Shown here in pieces: positions 49,856-57,367 of a DNA stretch of 64,000 bases. Position numbers and translations under genes: made by a program. How positions within the stretch are numbered: position 1 is the stretch's first letter; each line of letters starts with the position of its first letter. The notes under the pieces are model-generated. The model did not search any database, was not told the DNA's origin, and worked only from the letters and a program-made list of their open reading frames with translations. Source of the DNA: Tersicoccus solisilvae (lineage in GTDB: Bacteria > Actinomycetota > Actinomycetes > Actinomycetales > Micrococcaceae); the NCBI RefSeq assembly GCF_014643255.1, contig NZ_BMJI01000008.1, forward strand, positions 49,157-113,156, read 5' to 3'.

Positions 49856-50920
49856 TCAGACCCAGGCGCCGGCGGGGTACGTCTGGGCATACACCGCCGT
49901 GATCGCGCGCAGCGGCTTGAGGGCCTCGGCGGCGTCGATCCAGAACGGCTCGCCCGAGCCGTGCCCGGCGTGGAAGTCGCGGATCAGGGCCGCGTGGGAG
50001 GCGCCCCAGTAGCTGCGTCCGACGTCGCCGGGCAGGGTCTCGGTGACGGTCACCGGGTCGCCGTCGTCGGGCAGCACGGTCAGGTCGCCGTTCAGGACCA
50101 TCCGACCGCGGGTGCCCTGGACCTCCAGGCTCACGGGGTGGTTCAGGGAGGCGGCATTGGTGGCGAACAGGGTGGATCGCACGCCGCCGGCGTGGCGGAG
50201 GTTCAGGTCGGCGGTGTCCTCGACCTCGATCACGCCGCCGAGCGCGCGTTGCCCCGCGGATCCCGTGACCTCCTCCGCGTCACCGAGCAACCAGAGCAGC
50301 AGGTCCAGGGTGTGGATGGCCTGGTTCATCAGGACGCCGCCGCCGGAGCCGGCCCACGTGCCGCGCCAGGGCCGGGACGCGTAGTAGGCGGCGTCGCGGT
50401 GCCAGCGCACGGTCGCCCCGGCGCCGATCACCTCGCCGAGGTCCCCGGCGTCGAGCACGGCCCGCATGGCCCGGGAGGTGGCGTTGTAGCGGTTCTGGAA
50501 GCAGATCCCGAGCCGGGCGGTGGAGGCGTCCGCGGCCGCGGCCAGCCGTTCCCCGTCGGCGAGGGTGCTCGCGAGCGGCTTCTCCAGCAGCACGTCGACG
50601 CCGGCCGCGAGCGCGGTCAGCGCGAGCGGGACGTGATCGGCGTGCGGGGTGGTGATGTGCACGACGTCGGGGGCGGGATCCGGCCCGTCGAACAGACGCG
50701 CCAGGTCGGTCACGACCGCCGGCCGGCCATGGGGCCAGGCGTCGGCGACCGCCCGGGCCCGGCGGGCGTCGACGTCGACGACCGCGGTGAGCTCGACGTC
50801 GGGCATGGCCGCGAGCGCGTCGAGGTGGACGGCGGAGACGTCGCCGCAGCCGACGACGGCGGTGCGGCGGCTCGGTCCGGGGTCAGACCGTCCGGGGTCA
50901 GACCGTCCGGGGTCAGACAA
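49856..50920 (-). CDS. Gfo/Idh/MocA-family oxidoreductase (second copy)
   Basis: A 354-aa oxidoreductase: TAVVGCGDVSAVHLDALAAM, VDARRARAVADAW, HITTPHADHVPLALTALAAGVDVLLEKPLAS (EKP motif), and SGGGVLMNQAIHTLDLLLWLLG with the catalytic His. It likely oxidises a sugar hydroxyl together with the TIM-barrel protein encoded upstream. The only in-frame start near the fold is TTG 50920, inside a 15-bp tandem repeat giving SDPGR units; it overlaps the isomerase stop by 8 nt. Confidence 0.85.
   Translation of the reverse strand: MSDPGRSDPGRSDPGPSRRTAVVGCGDVSAVHLDALAAMPDVELTAVVDVDARRARAVADAWPHGRPAVVTDLARLFDGPDPAPDVVHITTPHADHVPLALTALAAGVDVLLEKPLASTLADGERLAAAADASTARLGICFQNRYNATSRAMRAVLDAGDLGEVIGAGATVRWHRDAAYYASRPWRGTWAGSGGGVLMNQAIHTLDLLLWLLGDAEEVTGSAGQRALGGVIEVEDTADLNLRHAGGVRSTLFATNAASLNHPVSLEVQGTRGRMVLNGDLTVLPDDGDPVTVTETLPGDVGRSYWGASHAALIRDFHAGHGSGEPFWIDAAEALKPLRAITAVYAQTYPAGAWV
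50878..50920 (-). repeat. 15-bp tandem triplication at a gene junction
   Basis: Three near-identical units (minus strand GGTCTGACCCCGGAC type) span the stop of the isomerase gene and the first codons of the Gfo/Idh gene. They encode SDPGR repeats in the second gene. Confidence 0.75.
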
Positions 50921-51749
50921 GGCGCACGCCCGCGCCCTCGGCGATCCGGCGGAAGGCGCGAGCCGCCTGCCCGTAGGCGGCCGGTCCGGAGAAGCCGCCG
51001 AACTCGTGCCCCTCCGCCAGGTGGGGCTCGAGGGAGGCGAAGCCGGTGTACCCGTCGGCGGCGAGCGCCTCGATGGTCGCGGCCAGCTCGCCGTCGCCCT
51101 CGCCGGCGGGCACCACCGTGCCGGACTCGGCCACGGCGTCCTTGACCTGCAGGTACTCGAGCCAGGGCCGCAGCAGCGCATACCCGTCGGTGAACGGGCG
51201 TACCCCCACCTGCACGAAGTTCGCGTTGTCCCAGGCGACCCGCAGAGCGGGCGAGTCGACGGTGCTCATGATGTCGGCGATCCGCTCCGGCACGTCGCCG
51301 AAGATGCCCTTCTCGTTCTCGTGCACCAGCACGACGCCCGCGGCCTCCGCCTCCGCGGCGAAGAGCGCCAGCCGCTCCACGACGGCGTCGCGGATGTCCG
51401 CGGGCGGCTGCCCGTCGGCGGGGTAGAAGGAGAAGATCCGGATGTACCGGGCGCCGAGGGCGCGGGTGGTGCGGATGACGCGGCGCAGCCGGTCGAGTTC
51501 GTCCGCGGCGGGGGCGGCGGCCGGCACCTTGCCGATGGGTGAGGCGACGGCGGAGACCGCGAGGCCCTGCTCGTCGAGGATCGTCCTCAGCCGGGCGGTG
51601 GTCTCCTCGTCGAAGTCGGCGACGTTGGTCCCCCAGGCGGAGCGGACCTCGAGGTGGCTCGCGCCGAGGGCGAGCAGCACGGCGGCCTGCAGCCGCGGGT
51701 CGGGGTCGACCTCGTCCCCGAATCCCGTGAGCGTCCAGGTGGTGGTCAT
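50913..51749 (-). CDS. Sugar phosphate isomerase/epimerase (second TIM-barrel copy)
   Basis: A 278-aa TIM barrel: WTLTGFGDEVDPDPRLQAAVLLALGASHLEVRSAWG, YIRIFSFYPADGQ, GVVLVHENEKGIFGDVPERIADIM, LRVAWDNANFVQVG and YLQVKDAVAESGTVVPAGEGDGELAATI. The metal ligands Glu, Asp, His and Glu are in place. Pairing with a Gfo/Idh gene is the same as at 42220-44337, though sequence identity between the pairs is low. AGGCAGGA precedes ATG 51749. Confidence 0.86.
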   Translation of the reverse strand: MTTTWTLTGFGDEVDPDPRLQAAVLLALGASHLEVRSAWGTNVADFDEETTARLRTILDEQGLAVSAVASPIGKVPAAAPAADELDRLRRVIRTTRALGARYIRIFSFYPADGQPPADIRDAVVERLALFAAEAEAAGVVLVHENEKGIFGDVPERIADIMSTVDSPALRVAWDNANFVQVGVRPFTDGYALLRPWLEYLQVKDAVAESGTVVPAGEGDGELAATIEALAADGYTGFASLEPHLAEGHEFGGFSGPAAYGQAARAFRRIAEGAGVRLV

Positions 51750-51789
51750 GGGTCCTGCCTTTCTGACGGGGGTGTGCGCGGGTCCCCAC

Positions 51790-51862
51790 CGCCAGGTCGT
51801 CAATAGATGCACACGAACGGGCCGATTCGGGCCCGGATGGAACATCTATTGACGACCTGGCG
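51790..51862 (+). repeat. Interspersed palindromic element, copy 3
   Basis: A perfect 20-bp inverted repeat: 51790-51809 (CGCCAGGTCGTCAATAGATG) and 51843-51862, with interior GGGCCGATTCGGGCCCGG. On the minus strand it follows the uxuB stop by 18 bp and precedes the isomerase gene. Confidence 0.88.
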
Positions 51863-51880
51863 GGAGGGGTCCGCGGGGGG

Positions 51881-53302
51881 TCAGGCGGTGAGTGTCCCGC
51901 GCAGAGCGGCGACAGCGGCCACCGCATCGGCGTCCCGGGCGAGGGTCGCGTCGACGACGGCGAGCAGGGCCGCCGTGTCTTCCCCCCCGGTCCCGGCCGC
52001 CGCGGTGATCCGGTCGGCCGCCGGATCGGTGATCGGGGTGCCGTCCGCCAGCTGTGCGGTCATCCGGTCCATCCAGGCGGCGACCGGCCGGAGCGCGGCC
52101 GTCCCGTCCCGGCCGGCGTCGCGCTCGGCCCGGTACACCGGCAGGGCGCGGGCGGCCAGCTTGAGGGACCCGTCGTTGCCGATCTGGGCCAGGTGGTGGG
52201 CGATCCGCGGGTTGGCGAACCGGTCCCGCAGGGCCTGGCGGTACGCGGGGACGTCCAGTCCGGGCGTCGTCAGATGCCGCGCCGCCGCGTCCCAGAACTC
52301 CTCGACCCAGCCGGCGACCGTCGGGTCGGCTAGCGCCTGCGCCACCGTCGCGTGTCCGCGCAGCGGCCCGGCGTAGGCCATCAGCGTGTGCGCGCCGTTG
52401 AGCAGCCAGAGCTTGCGCCGCTCGAACGGCTCCAGGTCCTCGACGAACACGGCCCCGGCCCGCTCCCAGGCGGGCCGCCCGGCCGGGAAGTCACCGGCGA
52501 GGATCCACGAGGAGAACGGCTCGGTGATCACCGGGGAGACGTCGGCGAACCCGGTGGCGGCCGCGACGGCCTCCCGATCGGCGTCGGTGGTGCGCGGGGT
52601 GATCCGGTCGATGGAGGTGCCCACGAACGCGACGGTCCGCTCGATCCAGTCGGCGAGGTCCTCGTCGACCCGGCGCGCCGTGCCGAGCAGCGCGGCCCGC
52701 GCCGCGGCGTCGTTGGCCGGCAGGTTGTCGCAGGAGACGACGGCCAGCGGTCCACCGCCGGCGGCCCGCCGGGCGGCGAGCACGGCGACGAGCCGCCCGG
52801 CCGCCGTCAGCACGCGGCTGCCGTCGATCTCCTCGGGCCGGGCCACCCCCGCGCGCAGGGCGGCGACGTCCGCCGCGACGACCGGGTCCTCGGCGTTCAG
52901 GAGCGGATCGTCGCCCGCGCGGGCGAGCCGGTAGCCGGCCTCGGTGATGGTCAGGGTGACGACGGCGACGTCGGGGCTCGCGAGCAGGCCGGTGAGGGTC
53001 CGCAGATCCGCACCGTCGTGAGCCTCGACGAGGGCGGTGATCAGCTGGTGCCGGTCTCCGTCGGCGGCGCGCTCGACCAGGGTGTAGAGACCGTCCTGGG
53101 AGGTGAGCTGCTCGGCGGCCTCGGGGCTGCGACCGGTGAACGCCGCGATGCCCCACTCGTCGGCGGCCTGCTCCGTGTACCAGGCCTGGTGGGCGCGGTG
53201 GAACGCACCGAGCCCGAGGTGGACGAGGCGAACGGGCGGCCGGGGCCCGACGCCGGCGGTGGCGGCGGTCAGGGGGCGGGGCCGCGCGTCGGCGGCGCTC
53301 AC
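51881..53302 (-). CDS. uxuB: Mannitol dehydrogenase-family oxidoreductase (fructuronate reductase UxuB type)
   Basis: A 473-aa NAD-dependent polyol dehydrogenase: VRLVHLGLGAFHRAHQAWYTEQ, TLVERAADGDRHQLITALVEA, VVTLTITEAGYRL, VVSCDNLPANDAAARAALLG, FVGTSIDRITPRTTDADREAVA, RKLWLLNGAHTLMAYAGPLRGH (catalytic Lys and His) and NPRIAHHLAQIGNDGSLKL. The GTG 53302 overlaps the uxaC stop (GTGA), so it should reduce fructuronate made by UxaC. Mannitol dehydrogenase activity is the alternative. Confidence 0.88.
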   Translation of the reverse strand: MSAADARPRPLTAATAGVGPRPPVRLVHLGLGAFHRAHQAWYTEQAADEWGIAAFTGRSPEAAEQLTSQDGLYTLVERAADGDRHQLITALVEAHDGADLRTLTGLLASPDVAVVTLTITEAGYRLARAGDDPLLNAEDPVVAADVAALRAGVARPEEIDGSRVLTAAGRLVAVLAARRAAGGGPLAVVSCDNLPANDAAARAALLGTARRVDEDLADWIERTVAFVGTSIDRITPRTTDADREAVAAATGFADVSPVITEPFSSWILAGDFPAGRPAWERAGAVFVEDLEPFERRKLWLLNGAHTLMAYAGPLRGHATVAQALADPTVAGWVEEFWDAAARHLTTPGLDVPAYRQALRDRFANPRIAHHLAQIGNDGSLKLAARALPVYRAERDAGRDGTAALRPVAAWMDRMTAQLADGTPITDPAADRITAAAGTGGEDTAALLAVVDATLARDADAVAAVAALRGTLTA

Positions 53303-54708
53303 AGCTTGAACGCCCGTCGCGGGGACGCGTCGACCAGGTCGACGATGATCTCGAGCGCCCGCTCCTCGGTGACCCGGTGCTCGGCGACGAGCCGGGCCAG
53401 GAAGGCGGCCTCGACCCGCCGGGACGCGTCGTGCCGGGCCGGGATGGAGCAGAAGGCCCGGGTGTCGTCGATGAAGCCGGACGAGCGGGAGAAGCCCGCC
53501 GTCTCGGTCACCGCGGACCGGAACCGCAGCATGGCGTCGGGGGCGTCGAGGAACCACCACGGGGCGCCGATGAACACCGCCGGGTAGAACCCGGCCAGCG
53601 GCGCGATCTCGCGGGAGAACACGGTCTCGTCGATGGTGAACGGGATGACGTGGAAGCCCTCGGCCGTGCCGAAGTCGGCGAGCAGCGGCTGCAGGCCGGT
53701 GGCGAAGTCGACCGCGAACGGGATGTCGTGCCCGGTGTCGGGGCCGAACCGGGCGAGCGTGGCCGGGTGCGTGTTGCGGTGCACCCCGGCGTGCAGGGTC
53801 ATCACCAGGCCGTCGTCGACGGCCATCGCGGCCTGCTGGTAGATCATGTGGGCCTCGAAGGCGAGCGCCTCGGCCCGCGTGGCCGTTCCCGCCATACCCT
53901 TGGCGAACAGGGCGGCCGCCTCGGCGTCGCCCAGTTTCAGGGTGTCGGCGGTATGGGTGCCGTGGTCGGAGGAGACGGCGCCGTGCTCGGCGAAGTAGCG
54001 GCGGCGGTTCGCCAGCGACGCCCGGTAGCCGGCGTACCCGGTGGCGCCGTCGCCGGCGGCCTGGATCAGTCGGTCCGCGTTGGCGGCGAACCCGTCGGCC
54101 CAGAACTTGGTGTAGGCGTCGGGCCGGAACGTCGGCAGCACCCGGGGGGTGAACGACGGGTCGGCGGCGAGTCGGTCGTGAGCGGCCAGGTCGGCGAGCG
54201 GGTCGTCGGTGGTGGCGAGGACCTCGATGCCGAACTGGTCCATCAGGGCGCGGGGCCGGAACCCGGGGCCGCTGATCGTCGCGGCGATGGCGTCGTAGAC
54301 GGCGTCGGCCGTCTCCTCGCGCAGGTCGAGATCGTCCACGCCGAACACGTCGACGAACTCCTGCCGCAGCCAGTAGCCCGACGCGGTGCCGTCGAACAGC
54401 GGCCAGTGCCGGCAGAAGATGCGCCACGCCTCGCGCGGGCCGGCGGCGTCGGTGCCGCCCACGCGCAGCTGATCCAGCGGCACACCGGCGGCGTGCAGCA
54501 GGCGGGTGACGTAGTGGTCGGGGCTGATCAGCATGGCGGTCGGGTCCGGGAAGGCGGCGTCGTCGGCGATGACGGCGGCCTCCACGTGGCCGTGCGGCGA
54601 GATGACGGGCAGCGACTCCACCGCGGCGTGGAGGCGACGAGCCACCTCGCGGACACCGGGGTCCGCCGGGAACAGCCGGTCGGGGTGGTTCGCGATGGAG
54701 GAGGGCAT
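53299..54708 (-). CDS. uxaC: Glucuronate isomerase
   Basis: A 469-aa metal-dependent isomerase converting glucuronate to fructuronate. SLPVISPHGHVEAAVIADDAAF, PDHYVTRLLHAAGVPLDQL, WRIFCRHWPLFDGTASGYWL, TTDDPLADLAAHDRL, LPTFRPDAYTKFW, VMTLHAGVHRNTHP and GFSRSSGFIDDTRAFCSIPARHDASRR match UxaC, and the length is normal. ATG 54708 is 31 bp from the palindrome GGCAACCTGTTGCC. The mannonate dehydratase and KDG kinase needed to finish the pathway are not in the window. Confidence 0.95.
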   Translation of the reverse strand: MPSSIANHPDRLFPADPGVREVARRLHAAVESLPVISPHGHVEAAVIADDAAFPDPTAMLISPDHYVTRLLHAAGVPLDQLRVGGTDAAGPREAWRIFCRHWPLFDGTASGYWLRQEFVDVFGVDDLDLREETADAVYDAIAATISGPGFRPRALMDQFGIEVLATTDDPLADLAAHDRLAADPSFTPRVLPTFRPDAYTKFWADGFAANADRLIQAAGDGATGYAGYRASLANRRRYFAEHGAVSSDHGTHTADTLKLGDAEAAALFAKGMAGTATRAEALAFEAHMIYQQAAMAVDDGLVMTLHAGVHRNTHPATLARFGPDTGHDIPFAVDFATGLQPLLADFGTAEGFHVIPFTIDETVFSREIAPLAGFYPAVFIGAPWWFLDAPDAMLRFRSAVTETAGFSRSSGFIDDTRAFCSIPARHDASRRVEAAFLARLVAEHRVTEERALEIIVDLVDASPRRAFKL

Positions 54709-54738
54709 GCCATCATCGTCCGAGCGGCCCGACGCGGC

Positions 54739-54752
54739 GGCAACCTGTTGCC
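54739..54752. promoter_or_regulatory. Palindromic operator between uxaC and the HAD-IIA gene
   Basis: GGCAAC-CT-GTTGCC, a perfect 14-bp palindrome in the divergent gap, ending directly at the ATG 54753. It is typical of LacI/GntR-type repressor sites. The half-site recurs upstream of the transporter at 49767-49803. Confidence 0.6.
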
Positions 54753-55634
54753 ATGAGTTGCATCACATCGGCGGCCCTCGCCAGCCCGGGCGATCGGTGG
54801 GAGGATCGGCATGTCCGCCCTTGTCACCGCTCCGATCACCGCCAGGAGGTCGCCATCAGAAGACCCCAGGACATCGAGTGCTGGCTCACCGACATGGACG
54901 GCGTGCTGGTGCACGAGAACCAGGCGATCCCGGGTGCCGCCGAGCTGATCGAACGGTGGGTCGACACGTCTCGCCGGTTCCTCGTGCTGACGAACAACTC
55001 CATCTTCACACCGCGGGACCTCGCGGCCCGGCTGTCGTGGTCGGGCCTGGCCGTGCCGGAGGAGAACATCTGGACCTCGGCCCTGGCGACCGCCCAGTTC
55101 CTCGCCAACCAGGCCCCGGGCGGACGGGCGTTCGTGATCGGCGAGGCGGGGCTGACGACGGCGTTGCACGAGGCCGGTTTCATCCTCACCGACAGCGACC
55201 CGGACTACGTGGTGCTCGGCGAGACCCGCACCTATTCGTTCGAGGCGATCACCTCGGCGATCCGGCTGATCATGGACGGCGCGAAGTTCATCGCCACGAA
55301 CCCGGACGTCACCGGCCCCTCCCCGCAGGGGGTACTGCCGGCGACGGGCTCGGTGGCGGCGCTGATCTCCCAGGCCACCGGCCGCCAGCCGTACATCGTG
55401 GGCAAACCGAATCCGATGATGTTCCGGTCGGCGATGAACCGGATCGAGGCGCACTCCGAGACGACGGCGATGATCGGCGATCGGATGGACACCGACATCA
55501 TCGCCGGCATGGAGGCCGGGCTGCTGACCGTCCTCGTGCTCAGCGGCATCACGACCCGCGCCGACATCAACACCTTCCCGTTCCGCCCGAGCCTGGTCTA
55601 CGAGGACGTCTCCACGCTGCTGACGGACCTCTGA
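54753..55634 (+). CDS. HAD-IIA family sugar-phosphatase (NagD-like)
   Basis: A 293-aa reading with a clear HAD-IIA fold: CWLTDMDGVLVHENQAIPGAAELIE (nucleophile Asp), FLVLTNNSIFTPRDL, the C2 cap, VGKPNPMMFRSAMNRIE (Lys) and MIGDRMDTDIIAGMEAGL. The fold begins around residue 40. The ATG at 54753 abuts an operator and has no ribosome binding site. AGGAGG (54844-54849) instead sits 5 nt before an in-frame ATC at 54855, giving a 259-aa protein that starts exactly at the family boundary. That possible AUC start needs testing. Confidence 0.85.
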   Translation: MSCITSAALASPGDRWEDRHVRPCHRSDHRQEVAIRRPQDIECWLTDMDGVLVHENQAIPGAAELIERWVDTSRRFLVLTNNSIFTPRDLAARLSWSGLAVPEENIWTSALATAQFLANQAPGGRAFVIGEAGLTTALHEAGFILTDSDPDYVVLGETRTYSFEAITSAIRLIMDGAKFIATNPDVTGPSPQGVLPATGSVAALISQATGRQPYIVGKPNPMMFRSAMNRIEAHSETTAMIGDRMDTDIIAGMEAGLLTVLVLSGITTRADINTFPFRPSLVYEDVSTLLTDL

Positions 55635-55664
55635 CCCGGCTCGGCGGCGGGTCAGGGCCGCGCC

Positions 55665-56690
55665 TCAGGGCGGCGCCGGGCCGCCGGCCGTGCCGACCGC
55701 CCGCGGGACGGGCAGGCACTGCCAGCACAGCCGGTCCAGCGCCCGCTGGTAGAGCAGGGGGTTCCACTGAGGGCTGGCGTGCGTCGGTCGTGCCCCGGCC
55801 GTGGAGATCAGCGGTGGCACGAGATTCCGCGGGAGCGCCTCGGCCCAGCCGGCGGCCGCGTTGACCGCGTCCACGGTGTCGTCGCCGGCGTTGCCCAGGT
55901 ACCCCACCGCGGTGGAGCCGAGGTCGTGGGCGAAGACGCCGACGTCGTAGTTGTAGATGTAGGCGGACTCGGACTGGATCAGCATGCTCGAGGGCGCGGT
56001 GGGGCTCAGCTGCGCGGCGGTCTGGTCCGCGATCTGCCGCCAGGTGCGTTCGTTCTTGTTCGCCACCCGCTCCCCGAACTCCATGGCCGCGCGCACCGTG
56101 GACGGGATCGCGTACCCGAGCTCGTACGAGTAGACGAGCCCGTCGAACCACCGGGCGTTGAGCACGTCCAGCCGGCTGTGCGGTGTCGAGTCGAGCACGA
56201 TCAGTGGCACCGTCAGCCCCGCGCGGCGCAGGCGGACGGCGAGCTGGACGGCGACCATGCCCCCGAAGCTGTGCCCGTAGAGCAGCATGGACGTGATGCC
56301 CCGCTCGTCGGCGTACGCGAGCGTGGCGCGGGTCAGGGCGGCGATCTCGAGCCCCTCGTTGGAGTAGCCGGCCCACGCGAGCCGTCCGCGACGGACCATC
56401 GCCGGGGCGAGGGAGGCCAACACCCACTGGCTCTCCTCCCAGCTCAGCTTGAAGCCGGGCAGGACGAGCCAGCTGGTCTCGGGATGCAGCGCGTCGGCGT
56501 CGGGTGCGCCGACGCCCTGCACGGTGTGGGTCGACCGTTCGTGGGCGATCCGCCCGGTGATGCCGAGATCCGCGGCGAGCACCGCGCCGACGGCCGCGGC
56601 CCGCAGGAAGGAGCGCCGGGTGGTCGTCCGCATCCGGCTGATGAACCGCAGCTGCTCCGCGGTCCGCGTGAGGTCCGGCAGACCGTCCAC
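55665..56690 (-). CDS. Tat-type exported alpha/beta hydrolase
   Basis: A 341-aa hydrolase with a twin-arginine-like signal (TTRRSFLRAAAVGAVLAADLG, beginning near residue 23). The catalytic Ser is in LLYGHSFGGMVAVQLA, an Asp lies in LIVLDSTPHSRLD, and the segment WLVLPGFKLSWEESQWVLASLAP precedes the core. The substrate is unknown. GTG 56690 begins 3 nt after the pyrE stop; ATG 56633 would give a shorter leader. Coupling to pyrE seems incidental. Confidence 0.75.
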   Translation of the reverse strand: MDGLPDLTRTAEQLRFISRMRTTTRRSFLRAAAVGAVLAADLGITGRIAHERSTHTVQGVGAPDADALHPETSWLVLPGFKLSWEESQWVLASLAPAMVRRGRLAWAGYSNEGLEIAALTRATLAYADERGITSMLLYGHSFGGMVAVQLAVRLRRAGLTVPLIVLDSTPHSRLDVLNARWFDGLVYSYELGYAIPSTVRAAMEFGERVANKNERTWRQIADQTAAQLSPTAPSSMLIQSESAYIYNYDVGVFAHDLGSTAVGYLGNAGDDTVDAVNAAAGWAEALPRNLVPPLISTAGARPTHASPQWNPLLYQRALDRLCWQCLPVPRAVGTAGGPAPP

Positions 56691-56693
56691 GGC

Positions 56694-57266
56694 CTACAAC
56701 CCGAGATCGTCCTTGCTGAAGGCCGCCAGGCACGGCACCTGCGCCGTGTGCTCGATCCGCTCCCGGGCGCCCGTGTTCCGGTCCACGATCACGAGCACCG
56801 CGGCGACCTCGGCCCCCGCGGCGGTCAGCGCCTCGACGGCCGTCAGGGCGGAGCCGCCCGTCGTCGAGGTGTCCTCGACGACGACGACGCGGCGGCCGGC
56901 GACGTCGGGCCCCTCCACCTGCCGGCTCATGCCGTACGACTTCTGCGCCTTGCGCACGACGCAGGCGTCGATCTGCCGGCCCTGCGCGGCGGCGACGTGC
57001 ATGATGGCGGTCGCCACCGGGTCCGCCCCCATGGTCAGGCCGCCGACGACGTCGACGTCGCCCAGCCCGTTGCGGTCCATCAGGTCCAGCAGTACGCGGC
57101 CCACCAGGGGCGACGCCTCGTGGTGCAGGGTGACGCGGCGCAGGTCGATGTAGTAGTCGGCCTCCATCCCGCTGGCCAGCGTCACCCGGCCGCGCACCAC
57201 GGCCAGCTCGCTGATCAGCTCCTGCAGGCGCGCGCGGGCGTCGTCGAGGGAAGGGGCAGCGCTCAT
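56694..57266 (-). CDS. pyrE: Orotate phosphoribosyltransferase
   Basis: A 190-aa pyrimidine enzyme. The PRPP loop is VVVVEDTSTTGGS, and VTLASGMEADYYIDLRRVTLH, LTMGADPVATAIMH and VRKAQKSYGMSRQVEG (catalytic Lys) are typical of actinobacterial PyrE. ATG 57266 with GGAAGGGGC upstream is the start. Divergent from the Stealth gene. Confidence 0.95.
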   Translation of the reverse strand: MSAAPSLDDARARLQELISELAVVRGRVTLASGMEADYYIDLRRVTLHHEASPLVGRVLLDLMDRNGLGDVDVVGGLTMGADPVATAIMHVAAAQGRQIDACVVRKAQKSYGMSRQVEGPDVAGRRVVVVEDTSTTGGSALTAVEALTAAGAEVAAVLVIVDRNTGARERIEHTAQVPCLAAFSKDDLGL

Positions 57267-57367
57267 GCACGCCAGTCTAGCCAGCGCCCCCGTCCCGCCC
57301 GGCCCGCCCGGCCAGGAGGCGACCGGAGGACCTATCATGGCGGCGAGACCGTCCAGGAAAGGCAGCC

